Part shown: positions 1 through 9,597 of the stretch, in pieces | Numbering within the stretch: the stretch's first letter is position 1 | Layout of the letters: each line of letters begins with the position of its first letter | NCBI GenBank assembly: GCA_012295275.1 | Contig: CM022676.1 | Span: 10,558,586-10,596,085 of the forward strand | From: Chrysomallon squamiferum | Lineage: Eukaryota > Mollusca > Gastropoda > Neomphalida > Peltospiridae | Length of the DNA stretch: 37,500 bases | Direction of reading: 5' to 3' | Notes under the pieces: model-generated | The model's input: only the letters and a program-made list of their open reading frames with translations | Told to the model about the DNA's origin: nothing | Databases searched by the model: none | Made by a program: the position numbers and the translations under genes

Positions 1-52
1 AGCCTGCACTAAATACGTACAAACTTTGTAAAACCAGTTAAATAATTATAGA

Positions 53-60
<8 letters not shown>
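1..60. repeat. Copy A of a dispersed segment (pair with 3115-3175)
   Basis: The first ~53 bases match 3115-3175 in the same orientation apart from a few indels; both carry AATACGTACAAACTTTGTAA followed by AACCAGTTAAATAATTATAG. In the other copy, 53 bp of flank separates this segment from a tRNA-Trp gene. A further tRNA-Trp copy may therefore lie just left of the window. This looks like segmental duplication rather than a gene. Confidence 0.8.
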
Positions 61-83
<23 letters not shown>

Positions 84-261
84 GAAGAATAAGAAAAAAA
101 TATATACTATCCTTCATAAATAGCTCACTCGTTGGAACGAGAAATATAAGGCACATAGAACGAATCATTATGTATGATAAACAGGACAATATATACGAAT
201 AATAAGTATAATGTAACCTTTAGTTACTTATACATTTTATTTTATTTAGTTTTGTTGACGG

Positions 262-305
<44 letters not shown>

Positions 306-561
306 GATGATGAAAATGATGATTGATGATGATGATCGTTAAAATGATGATGATTTGATTAATTATTTATTTTTGTATTTATTCACTGAATATATAAAAC
401 GTAAAAATACAACAATTTGCAATTGTTTCCCATCGTTATTTCTTAATTATTTATTTTTGTATTTATTCACTGAATATATAAAAGAAAATAACAATTCAGT
501 TACTCATATTTCACTGGCTAAAATCCTTAATGGTAACAAATTATAAAATAAAAATCTACTC
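61..561. repeat. Intronic low-complexity DNA with a poly(A) run, (ATT)n and an 84-bp tandem duplication
   Basis: A poly(A) run lies at about 56-83 and an (ATT)n tract at 262-305. A 41-base segment at 359-399 recurs at 443-483, offset 84 bp. The word CTCGTTGGAACGAG near 128 is a small perfect hairpin. No coding signal is credible; the 63-codon reading frame here is made from the duplicated AT-rich unit. By position this is intron of the + strand gene whose exons begin at 1750, if that gene extends left. Confidence 0.7.
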
Positions 562-633
562 TGATCCCGACGTGATTCGAACACGCAACCTTCTGATCTG
601 GAGTCAGACGCGCTACCGTTGCGCCACGAAGTC
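562..633 (-). tRNA. tRNA-Trp (CCA), copy 1
   Basis: Read on the - strand, 72 nt fold as a tRNA: 7-bp acceptor, D arm around GGCGCAACGGTAGCGC, anticodon stem TCTGA/TCAGA closing loop CTCCAGA (anticodon CCA, Trp), and T arm GCGTG-TTCGAAT-CACGT, ending in discriminator A. A T-rich Pol III terminator follows (AGATTTTTATT). Compared with copies 3 and 4, the 3' acceptor strand reads CGGGATC instead of CGGGGTC, giving one C-A mismatch at pair 3-70. It may still be expressed, but it is less certain than copies 3 and 4. Confidence 0.88.
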
Positions 634-725
634 ACATAAATTAGGTTTGAAAATAAAGAGTTTTAGAGCTAAGCTACTGATAACAATGGAATAAACACTT
701 CATGATCATTTCTCATACCAGAGAT

Positions 726-737
726 GCGTGTGTTTGT

Positions 738-797
<60 letters not shown>

Positions 798-1060
798 GTG
801 TATAATTTATATATGTATGTAGTACATGCATATATGTACGCGAAAGTGTGCGCATTTGCGTATTCGTATATGCATGTACGTACGTATACGTATGTAAATG
901 AGTGTACGTGCGTGCATTCATATATTTACATATGTATATATGTTTATATTTGTGTATTTATGCATATCAGATGTATATTTATGTATGTATGTATGTATGT
1001 ATGTATGTATGTATGTATGTATGTATGCATGTATGTATGTATTTATGCGTATCAGATGTA
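726..1060. repeat. (TG)n and (ATGT)n microsatellites
   Basis: A (TG)n tract at about 744-788 is followed by degenerate TATG/TACG sequence and a (GTAT)n tract at about 978-1048. Long reading frames crossing this block (poly Cys-Val and His-Thr) come only from the repeat and are not genes. Confidence 0.9.
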
Positions 1061-1127
1061 TGTATGTATGTTTTTTTGTACGTACATATTGTGTTTCTGT
1101 AGGTGCATGTATGTGTGCATGTATATA

Positions 1128-1728
1128 CAGTGGTACCTCGACTTACGAGTGTTCCAACTTACAAGGTTTCCGAGTTACGAGCAGACGCCCTGTCGAGTTC
1201 TTGCTTTGAGTTGCGAACCAAAATGCGAGTTACGAGCGAGCTTCACAACAAAGCATCTCTGTTGTGTTGTGATCGCGTTTTGTGCAGTATTTTGCCAAAT
1301 TTCCATGGATCCTAAGAAAGTGAGTGCAAAGGACAGTGCTGAGAAGAAGAAGCGGTTAAAGTCCATTGAATTAAAGCTTGAATTCTTAGAAAATACATCT
1401 AAAGCTGTGCGCGTAGTCAAAATGGTTAGGCAGTACAAAAGTAGAAGGAGTCGATTAAGGCTGTAACTCCAACCAAAGGCGTTACAATAATTTCTAAGCT
1501 GTGGACCTCTGTCCGTGAAAAGATAGAGAAACTCTAACCCTGTACACTTTATAAAATCAATTTATTACTTGACATTCTCTTTGATTTTGTTTTTATACAA
1601 TAGTTTTCATTTATACATACATTTTTCTTATTTAAAAACACGTTATAAAAAATTAGGGTGGTTTTTTTTGGGGGGGGGGGCTGGAACGGATTAATAGTAT
1701 TTCATTTAATTTCATTTGGGGAAAATTG
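1128..1728 (+). mobile_element. Internally deleted Tigger (pogo/Tc1-mariner class) DNA transposon remnant
   Basis: The block begins with CAGTGGTACCTCGACTTACG directly after TA, which fits a Tigger-type terminal inverted repeat at a TA target. A degraded transposase start follows at ATG 1305 (MDPKKVSAKDSAEKKKRLKS), with a basic N-terminal region. It runs to a stop at 1466. A second piece with the flavour of the same protein (TPTKGVTIISKLW) is in frame but behind that stop and ends at a TAA near 1537. The usual DNA-binding and DDE catalytic parts are absent. The 3' portion (G-run, then CTGGAACGGATTAAT, then GGGGAAAATTGAT) resembles the 3' untranslated part of Tigger elements, but the right inverted repeat is missing. 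The family call rests on recalled terminal and N-terminal sequence, not on a search. The element cannot move by itself. Confidence 0.82.
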
Positions 1729-1749
1729 ATTATTTATTTGTTGTTTCAG

Positions 1750-1862
1750 ATGATTTCGCTGTTCTCGTTAACTCCCGCCACCCGTCCATCAAAACTCGCC
1801 TGACAGACGGTCTGAAGAAAGCGGCGAGCTGTATGACACGATGCCAGAAGTTCTGTCTGGAG
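1750..1862 (+). CDS. Internal exon A of an unidentified cysteine-containing protein
   Basis: A pyrimidine-rich acceptor (TTTGTTGTTTCAG) precedes, and a strong donor (GAG/GTGAGT) ends, an open exon coding for about 37 residues. It enters in phase 1 and leaves in phase 0, which fits exon B. The peptide (DFAVLVNSRHPSIKT near its start, CMTRCQKFCLE at its end) has higher GC content than the surrounding intron. Three cysteines are closely spaced at the end. Upstream exons must lie left of the window. I do not recognise the family. The acceptor sits only about 20 bp after the Tigger remnant, and an (AG)n tract starts 14 bp after the donor. Confidence 0.62.
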
Positions 1863-1874
1863 GTGAGTTATCAG

Positions 1875-2110
<236 letters not shown>

Positions 2111-2240
2111 AAGATAGAGATTAATTATTGTGTTGTTTAGAAAATTAATATTATTAAAATAAACATGAGAATACTCACCTAACACAGAAACTTCAAGCTA
2201 TTAATAAATAGTCTGAACTCTTATCTTAGAAAATTAAATT

Positions 2241-2303
2241 AAGTGGCGGTAGCGCTTCTGACTCCAGATCAGAAGGTTGCGTGTTCGAATCACGTCGATG
2301 TCA
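2241..2303 (+). pseudogene. Decayed tRNA-Trp (CCA), copy 2
   Basis: From the anticodon arm to the 3' end (TCTGACTCCAGATCAGAAGG, then GTTCGAATCACGT) it matches the other tRNA-Trp copies. The D arm has lost about six bases (GGCGGTAGCGC), the 5' acceptor strand no longer pairs with the 3' strand (CGATGTC), and no T4 terminator follows. It is the only copy besides 5865-5936 on the + strand. A non-functional tRNA relic is most likely. Confidence 0.85.
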
Positions 2304-2360
2304 TAAACGTTTCTGTTATGAAATAAAATAAAATTCATCTTCTAAATGCCGCACATGCAA

Positions 2361-2580
2361 ATAAAATGCAAACTTATGACGTCAACAATGCTTTAACGTC
2401 ATCAGTATTATTGGATTACGCCACGTATAAGGTCAGTATTGTTTGGAAATTTGTTTTAGTTCTTAAATAAAATGTAAACTTATGACGTCAACAATGCTTT
2501 AACGTCATCAGTATTATTGGATTACGCCACGTATAAGGTCAGTATTGTTTGGAAACTTTTTTTAGTTCTTAAATAAAATA
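2361..2580. repeat. 106-bp tandem duplication carrying paired TGACGTCA motifs
   Basis: Two nearly identical units, offset 106 bp, each contain TATGACGTCAACAATGC, then AACGTCATCAGTATTATTGG, then TACGCCACGTATAAGGTCAG. The perfect palindrome TGACGTCA lies at 2377-2384 and 2483-2490, with a second half-match (AACGTCAT) about 12 bp later in each unit. This palindrome is the consensus cAMP-response element bound by CREB/ATF proteins. Function here is only a possibility. Confidence 0.85.
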
Positions 2581-2989
2581 ACAACGACCAACCTTTGTGT
2601 GTGCATTTATATTTATTTTATTTATTTATTTATTTATATAAAAATGTCACTTTTTATTAGTACTATTACTGTACTATACTACTATAACTATTACAACAAC
2701 ACCAGTAAAGACAACGACTACTACTACTACTGCTGCTGCTACTACAATTAGTACTATTCTTACTACTATCAGTACTTTTTGCATTCTAATAAAGCCTTAA
2801 AAATTATTTTGGTATTCTAAATTTTAATACTTAACAGAATATATAAAATAATTAGAGAAAATAGTAATAACTGCAAAAAGCTATATTCTGATTTTTTTCC
2901 CTTTAAATTTATTCAGTGTATGGAACTTTGACTCTTTAAATTTTAATACAGTAGATAAATAATAATAATAATAATAATAAAAACAGTAA

Positions 2990-3061
2990 TGACCCCGACG
3001 TGATTCGAACACGCAACCTTCTGATCTGGAGTCAGACGCGCTACCGTTGCGCCACGAAGTC
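2990..3061 (-). tRNA. tRNA-Trp (CCA), copy 3
   Basis: The full 72-nt cloverleaf reads on the - strand: acceptor GACTTCG/CGGGGTC with two G-T wobbles, anticodon loop CTCCAGA (CCA, Trp), T loop TTCGAAT, discriminator A. A Pol III terminator (TGTTTTTATT) follows within about 10 nt of the 3' end. It lies within the intron between exons A and B of the + strand gene, in antisense. All pairs are intact, so it is likely functional. Confidence 0.93.
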
Positions 3062-3114
3062 ACATAAATAAACTCATTCAGATAAAGGTTCTGACTGTTA
3101 AACACAGTATTACT

Positions 3115-3175
3115 AGCCTGGCACTGTAATAATACGTACAAACTTTGTAAAACCAGTTAAATAATTATAGATTTA
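3115..3175. repeat. Copy B of the dispersed segment found at 1-53
   Basis: It matches the left edge of the window, same strand, starting at AGCCTG. It lies 53 bp beyond the 5' end of tRNA-Trp copy 3, which suggests tRNA and flank were duplicated together. Confidence 0.8.
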
Positions 3176-3529
3176 AATATATAAACAAACACAGTCATTA
3201 AATCAGACATTAAAAAAGAAGAAATAGTCTTACAACGACAGCGAGAAAATATGCTTGTCTGTGTGTACGTATGTCTGTATATGTCTGTCTGTGTGTGTCT
3301 ATGTGTGTATATTAGAGTTTCTGTAGGTTCATGTGTGTGAGGGTGAGCATTTCTGGTTGTGTGTGTGTGCGTGCTTGTCTTTACGTATGTATGTAAACTC
3401 GTTTTTTTTATCAGAACTTTATGCAATCTACACACACACATACACATGCACAAAGTGAGAAAAAGAGATGGCATACATACATACGTATAGACACGGACGC
3501 ACACACACATACATATATATATATGCGTA

Positions 3530-3531
<2 letters not shown>

Positions 3532-3592
<61 letters not shown>
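3532..3592. repeat. (CT)n microsatellite abutting a splice acceptor
   Basis: About 30 CT units end 20 bp before exon B (3613). The tract could serve as an extended polypyrimidine tract for that acceptor. Confidence 0.95.
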
Positions 3593-3597
<5 letters not shown>

Positions 3598-3612
3598 TTT
3601 TACTCATTTCAG

Positions 3613-3816
3613 TTCGACTTGTCAGAACTCATAGGCAACTGGTATTCGGAGCAACGCGGCGCCATTACCAGCTGTGACGACATCCATCAAGTGAAAACGA
3701 GGCACACGCGCATCTTCGTCACAAACCATTCTATTTATAGACACTGCTTCGACTGCCAAACCAAATGGTGTTTTTTTATGTGTCTTTGTTGGTTGTTTTC
3801 AGCTCCTTGTTATATG
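3613..3816 (+). CDS. Internal exon B of the unidentified cysteine-containing protein
   Basis: The acceptor TTTACTCATTTCAG and the donor TATATG/GTAAGT bound an open 204-nt exon, phase 0 at both ends, joining exons A and C without a stop. The N-terminal part (LSELIGNWYSEQRGAITSC) is compatible with an extracellular fold, and cysteines recur (TSCDD, HCFDCQ, KWCFF, CLCW, APCYM). The Gly-x-Trp motif recalls lipocalins and some secreted ectodomain families, but no diagnostic second motif is present. The final 16 residues are hydrophobic and may include read-through of a mis-annotated end. The function is unknown. Confidence 0.6.
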
Positions 3817-4224
3817 GTAAGTGTTATATTGTTGTTGTTGTTGCTGCTATTATTGTTATTATTATTGTTGTGGTAGTATTGGTAATAGTTTAGTAATGAT
3901 AATATTAATAAAAATGATGATAATGATGATGATGATGATAATAATAATAATTATTATTCTTGTTGTTGTTTTTGTTTCCTTATGCGATCAGAAATAGAAT
4001 AACAAATAAATAAAAGAAATAATTAACTAAATTATCCATAACGTGATGATAAACAACTTTACATTTTATTGATTAATAATAATAATAATAAAAAAATATC
4101 TGTTAATCATATTTAGAATCTTATTATTAAGCATATTTTCGTTTCTTCCTTTCTTTCTTTATTATCTGATTCACTTCGTGTTTACTTACTTAATTCTTAC
4201 TTACTAACTTTCTTTGTATTACAG

Positions 4225-4313
4225 AGCTACAGAAGTTTAACTTGTGTTGACATCTATATCAATATTCAAGGGGAGATAATGTCCGTTAATCAAATGCAAG
4301 GCGAGACAAGCAG
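4225..4313 (+). CDS. Internal exon C of the unidentified protein
   Basis: The acceptor TTTGTATTACAG is followed by an exon entered in phase 0 and left in phase 2 at CAAGCAG/GTATCT. The peptide (SYRSLTCVDIYINIQGEIM, then NQMQGETSR) looks like beta-strand-rich sequence. Frame agreement with exons B and D is the main support. Confidence 0.6.
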
Positions 4314-4622
4314 GTATCTACTGAGTTATCGAACCTTAGTTTTATATATCGGTGTATTGTGTTAATATGTATGTCTGGTTTTTTTTTTTTTTTTTTTTTT
4401 TTAAATGTATGTGTTTTTATGTATGTTTGCATTTATGTATGTATGTATGTATGTTTGTTTGTATGTATGCATTCACGCGTGTCTGTGTTTGTGTGCGCGC
4501 GTTTACTATTTAATTTTCTAAAATGTTTCTACGTAGACTAGTAACAAAAATAATACCATATGACTATTATTACTACAGTTAGTACTACTACTAATACTAC
4601 TGTTATATTATTATTATTACAG

Positions 4623-4665
4623 GGTTGCTGTGACATCTCAAGTGAAAGGATACCAAACTTTATGA
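4623..4665 (+). CDS. Terminal exon D with stop codon of the unidentified protein
   Basis: After TTATTATTACAG, the exon completes the split codon AG/G and reads VAVTSQVKGYQTL then TGA at 4663-4665. The A-D set gives about 148 C-terminal residues in one frame. AATAAA words at 5000-5005 and 5405-5410 could be poly(A) signals. Confidence 0.55.
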
Positions 4666-4937
4666 CACACTACAATCACGTGGAAGGCATGAACCTTGAC
4701 CTTTGACATTACAGATCGGATGACTGAGAGTAAATGTAATACTAGGTTATTAACGTAATGACGCCATGTTAAAATGCCAAATATGGAAAGGACGTGAACC
4801 TTAATTAAACTTGAACTTTATAATATAATGATATATCGTCTGGTAAAAAAAAATTCCGAATGTTAATTTTTGAAGAAAAAAAGAAAGAAAATTTACTCGT
4901 GTTTACAAAAACTTTCGAAATACATTTAGTATTTAAA

Positions 4938-4940
<3 letters not shown>

Positions 4941-4995
<55 letters not shown>
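4941..4995. repeat. (AG)n microsatellite
   Basis: Pure AG repeat, probably in the 3' UTR or downstream flank of the + strand gene. Confidence 0.95.
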
Positions 4996-4997
<2 letters not shown>

Positions 4998-5661
4998 TTA
5001 ATAAATGCATTTTAGAATAATAATAATTTTATATCTACTTATATAATAATACACATTAATTATGTGCAGCTAAAGGTGTCTTCGAAATTAAGCGCTTTGC
5101 TTGTCATTTTCTTTAATATATACTTGCTTGAAACAAAACTGAATGTGTCAGCGAATCTAGGATTGCTACAAACATTAAAATTAATATTTGTGAATGTATG
5201 TGTCTACTGCTTCACCGAAATAGGTCAAACTGGTGCAACAAAAGACATACGCGCAGAGCGGAAATTAATCTTCTTCTGTTTGTTCCGCCATTTTGTATAT
5301 TTGCTTCAAGCTGAGAGGAAAACAAATAATGTACAGCTTGTACCTGTTTCTTACACAATTTGATATACAGAGTCTATTATATGCTATGATAATATCAGGA
5401 GCGAAATAAATTTATAATTATTTCCAGTCTTGTTTTAGTTTTTGCTATTTTATTAACTAATTTAATCTTAAATGTGTGTGATTGTTATGTTGTTTATGTT
5501 TGTGGCACTGTAATTACGTGAAACGCGTCAACTTTGACCTTTGACATATATATATATATATATGCATATATCATATATATTTTAATTACTTATAGTTAGT
5601 GACACTTAAAAGTTAATACATTTGAAATGAATAAACTCAATTATTTAATTAATAACAAAAT

Positions 5662-5664
<3 letters not shown>

Positions 5665-5737
<73 letters not shown>
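5665..5737. repeat. (TC)n microsatellite
   Basis: Pure TC repeat in intergenic DNA between the + strand gene end and tRNA-Trp copy 4. The 99-codon reading frame at 5064-5363 nearby has no recognisable domain or start context and is not called. Confidence 0.95.
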
Positions 5738-5741
<4 letters not shown>

Positions 5742-5864
5742 GTCCTTAAGTTATATATCAGCTTGGTGCTGAATAAATAATGTTTAATCTAATGTTTACT
5801 AAATATAACAGAGCATACGTTTGTTTGCCGTTCAAGAACCAGATTGGGAAGCGCTCTATCATGT

Positions 5865-5936
5865 GACTCTGTGGCGCAACGGTAGCGCGTCTGACTCCAG
5901 ATCAGAAGGTTGCGTGTTCGAATCACGTCGGGGTCA
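5865..5936 (+). tRNA. tRNA-Trp (CCA), copy 4
   Basis: Complete 72-nt tRNA on the + strand. Its acceptor is GACTCTG/CGGGGTC, two bases different from copies 1 and 3 in the 5' strand yet still paired. Anticodon loop CTCCAGA and T arm are unchanged, with discriminator A. Terminator-like T runs follow (CAGTTTTACTTTTAG). Base changes that preserve pairing argue that this copy is under constraint. Confidence 0.93.
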
Positions 5937-6298
5937 TTACAGTTTTACTTTTAGTTGTATGAAAATAATATATAAGCATATAAGAATGTATTAAATGTAA
6001 TATCTGAAATCTACTCCATTTCATTCCTTAATAACCGCTATTATGACGAAATAATAGTAATAATAACAACAACAACAACATTAATCAAGACAATGATGAT
6101 GATGATAATGACAGTGATAATATATCAATACGTAATTCTAACTTAATCGGTGTATGTAATAACGCCTCGTTTTAATCTTAAATCTTACTGATCAAAGCTG
6201 AAACAAGAAAATAAAATGCAACAAAACAAAACAAAATAAAAATTTAATCTTTCCTACAAAAATTTAAAACAATTCGAAAGTACCGCCATTTTCTTAAA

Positions 6299-6324
6299 GA
6301 CGTCATAGCATTGTTGACGTCATC
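6299..6324 (-). repeat. Third copy of the TGACGTCA-pair element, inverted
   Basis: On the - strand it reads ATGACGTCAACAATGCTATG then ACGTC, matching the core of the 2361-2580 units. It lies about 290 bp past the 3' end of tRNA-Trp copy 5. The + strand units sit about 75 bp past the 3' end of copy 2, so the tRNA and the element keep the same order and orientation in both places. Confidence 0.75.
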
Positions 6325-6610
6325 ATGCACTATTACCGCATAGAAAAAAAGAAATTAACGAAGTCAGTAATAAAAATGATTTTTACTGAAAATAATGTGG
6401 AACGTACAGCGGCGGGTCTGTTATGTTTTACAGAGGAGGCTGATATTTACAATGTAAACAAACAGAAAAGGTAAGCATTTTCACTTGTTAACACACACAA
6501 GCCCCGCCACACATGGAGGAAAAAACAACAACAAATCTACAAACAGATTGACAGAGACATTTAAAAATTATACTGTAAAGTAACGATATAAAAAAAAAAA
6601 AAACTAATCA

Positions 6611-6767
6611 TGACACCGACATGATTCGAACACGCAACCTTCTGATCTGGAGTCAGACGCGTTTTTTTTTTTTTTTTTCTTTATTAGTATAATCACCAGT
6701 TGTACACAATTAAAATAACATTACAGCTGTAAAGGAGTCAGACGCGCTACCGTTGCGCCACGAAGTC
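6611..6767 (-). pseudogene. tRNA-Trp (CCA), copy 5, split by an insertion
   Basis: The two halves (6611-6661 and 6734-6767) together rebuild a tRNA-Trp with two substitutions in its 3' acceptor strand region. The break is at the boundary of the anticodon arm and D arm, on 13 bases (GGAGTCAGACGCG) present on both sides. A tRNA gene so interrupted cannot give a normal tRNA. Confidence 0.92.
6662..6733 (-). mobile_element. Short poly(A) retro-insertion within a tRNA-Trp gene
   Basis: The 72-bp insert ends, on the - strand, in AATAAAG then a run of 17 A. It is flanked by a perfect 13-bp duplication of tRNA sequence (6649-6661 and 6734-6746). A poly(A) tail just after a polyadenylation signal plus a target-site duplication is the signature of LINE-type target-primed reverse transcription of a severely 5'-truncated transcript. 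The source transcript is not identified; the non-tail part is only about 50 bp. Confidence 0.9.
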
Positions 6768-6964
6768 ACTTAACAGTTAAGTTTTTATTAATGGTCTAAA
6801 AATACGCATTTCTCTCTTCTTTTTTTTTTTTCTTTCTTTTGATATGAAGACTACTTCTGATAATTAAATCAAACATTATTTTAGCGAGGATTAATAATTA
6901 GAGCTCTCGGTCGTTTCCGGGAACATACCACACATGCGCACTAGCGGCCTCTAACCGAACTGGC

Positions 6965-7035
6965 CAGATTACAGAAACATCTTCATAAAAACGTAAAATT
7001 ACTTCACGTTTTTATGGTGGATTTTCTGTAATCTG
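6965..7035. repeat. Imperfect inverted repeat, 30-bp arms with an 11-bp loop
   Basis: The arm CAGATTACAGAAACATCTTC-ATAAAAACGT (6965-6994) pairs with the complement of 7006-7035 with a few mismatches. It lies directly beyond the truncated end of the coiled-coil reading frame at 7041-7696, so it could be a terminal or subterminal structure of the same mobile element. Confidence 0.8.
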
Positions 7036-7040
7036 CCGAG

Positions 7041-7696
7041 TCAGATCAGAGATGGTACGTTGTTCACTGGTACTTGAGCAACAACAGCATCGAAAACTTT
7101 CAATCTCATTTCAGGAGAGTAAATCCTCCCGTCAGACTTGGTTTGTTTAAAATCACTCTCCAGCTCTTTTACCCGGTCTTTTAGCGTTAGTTTGTCATCT
7201 TGGAGCTGGAGGATTTCCTCCTCCCTTTCTGCCAGTTTCCTTTCCATTGCTTCCACTCTTTGAAACAATGCAGTTTTCTTCGTCTTATGATACTTCTTAA
7301 TTCAGGTGTTGTTTTTTTTCTAAAGCTGATATAACTTTCGTAGCTTTTCCCAGATCTTCGGCAAGAGCAGAAGAGTCCAACTGCGATTTTACTTTGGATA
7401 ACTGCAGTTCTTTTCTCTTGATTTTTTTTTTTTTTATTTAGTTTCTTTACTGATTCAGACCTTCTCTGTTTGCGCTTGGCCATCATATTCCTTACCTTAA
7501 TCAAATTCTGACGTTTTAAGAGATCCTGCTTCTGTTTTGCAAATTTCAAACGTTCATGATATCTCTCACAGTTATTGCACTTTCTTATCTGCCTGGTTTT
7601 CAGTGGGGACACAGCAACAGGCTTGTCACTGCGAAGAACAATGGCATTTTCTTCATCAGGCTGAGGGACTTCCACAGGCTGGATAACAGATGACAT
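7041..7696 (-). pseudogene. Frameshifted coiled-coil reading frame, probably transposon-derived
   Basis: The first part (from Met at 7696) has a C-x-x-C pair (KCNNCERYHERLKFAKQK) and a very basic Lys/Arg stretch. The frame must shift at an A-rich run near 7430 and again near 7307 to give one continuous heptad-like helix: SALAEDLGKATKVISALEK, then ALFQRVEAMERKLAEREEE and LTLKDRVKELESDFKQTK. A short globular start follows (DGRIYSPEMRLKVFDAVVAQ) and then a stop at 7041. Helix followed by a Tyr-Ser-x-x-Met-Arg segment is a layout I have seen in unnamed invertebrate and fish transposase-like proteins, but the expected large catalytic part is missing. This may be a dead element or a short co-opted gene with an assembly error at the homopolymer. 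Confidence 0.55.
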
Positions 7697-7833
7697 AACT
7701 GTGGAAATAGACAGGCCAGCAGCAGCTGATCAAAACTTTCATGGCAAATGGAATCAAGTTGATGTTGGGTTAGAACAAAAATAACGAACAGAAGTATTCG
7801 AAAACCTTGCATTTTTATAACCCTCGTGTTCAA

Positions 7834-8434
7834 GTTTCATGCACTGTTAAAGTGGGACGTTTTCGGGACGTTTTGGATAATAAACACGATCATAGTCTTT
7901 ATTTTGTGTTACCTGCTTTTTGGCGACTGTAACAAAAGCTATATGTTTGAATCACCAAATGTCATTATATTAATAGTTTGTACATCGATATGTGTCAGTT
8001 TACAATAGTTATCTACGAAATCAACCATTTTGCATTTATTTTTTGGGAGAGTATATATATATATATATTCACGAACAAAGTATTAGGCTCTAAGTATCAT
8101 AATACTTTATTATTAACAAAGGTTGGTATACAAAAACCTCTCTAGGCTAAATTGGGATAACAACATTGATATACATTAAATCAATAATCATAAATAATAT
8201 TTAAATCAAATAAACGAAACAAATAACAAAACTTGTATTTAAATTAAATATGTTGGTTTATTTCATTTCAGGCAGACATGTTTGATAATTACAACAGCAT
8301 AACATTGCTGCTGCTGCTGCTGTTGTTGTTGTTGTTTTCTCAAATAACATTTACAACAAGACACTGGCATAATTACTTTTGCATCAACAGCCAGATGTCT
8401 TAACAAAAAATTAAGAAAAATTAATTAATTTATA

Positions 8435-8486
<52 letters not shown>

Positions 8487-9562
8487 CCTGAACATATCTA
8501 AAACCATGCATAGAACATAATATCAGTATGATTTCTTTTGTTTTTTTCAAAGTTTAAAATAAATCTGCATTTTAACTTTTGTTCCAAGGATATAGGGAAA
8601 GGTTACAGAAAATGCACATACACTTCCAAATATTTTAAGGCAAAGGAATTTGAATCTTTTTATCACAGCTCCAGGCACTTTTTAAAAACCTTTTGAAAAT
8701 CAATGTTATCAAACTAAGTGGGCCCTTAATCTGCTTTAAAAATACTGTACCTATGGTTATCCGATCAGTTGGACCTTTCATCTGGATTGAAATTATTTTA
8801 ATCAGTGTGGCCCTTAATGAGCATTAAAATCTTTACAACTATGACAAGCATCTTACTGGGCCCTGATTGAGCATGCAATCTTTAAAACTTAGCTGACCAA
8901 AATATCTGGATAACATGTGAATACTAATAGATTTTAAATATGGTTAAAACATAACTGGGCCCTACTCTAATTTATGACTGGATCAAATAGTGTCAGGATA
9001 AGTCTATTATTATTTAGTGTTTCTGGTTGCTTGTTTTTTTTAAATCTTAAATGAAAGCTTTATGATCTAATGTTGCAAGATGACTGGTTCCTTGATTTTG
9101 ATTTTATCAAAGTCTATCATATTATCAGGATTTATTATTTAAAACAAATATTTATTCCAAAAGATTTCATTGATATTAGCATACTAGCAACACAAACAAA
9201 CACACAGTGACACAATTATTTTTAAAAGTTGTAAAGATTGTTTTTTATTTTTTTTTTTTTTTTTTTTTTTGGGACGGGTCCTACATATTGGTCAAATATA
9301 CTTTATTATTAAGATCACATATGCATTCATTATCCCTGAAATATAAATAATGTTTCAGATAAGTAAGTATATACTATTAATTACTTCTTTTTGTTGATAT
9401 ATCTTAGTTTAGTTATTTTATTATTAGGAATATATTATTATTATTTACCCCTGAAAGTTAAATATAAAAGATGTTTAAAATTAGGAGTAGACTTTTCTTA
9501 AGATCGTCGTGGTATTCTGTAACCAAGCCCTATATCAACTTAGAAAATAAAAATAAAAATAA

Positions 9563-9597
<35 letters not shown>

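Noticed and set aside
706-1466. Long overlapping reading frames over (TG)n and (GTAT)n
   Set aside because: The peptides follow the microsatellite (Cys-Val, Met-Tyr-Val-Cys). Only the part from 1305 carries real, transposon-derived coding sequence.
3769-3803. A 35-bp mini-intron inside exon B (GT...TTTTCAG)
   Set aside because: Too short for normal splicing, and its removal would break the phase with exon C.
5064-5363. 99-codon + strand reading frame
   Set aside because: Hydrophobic, AT-driven sequence with no domain, no splice partners and no support; probably 3' flank.
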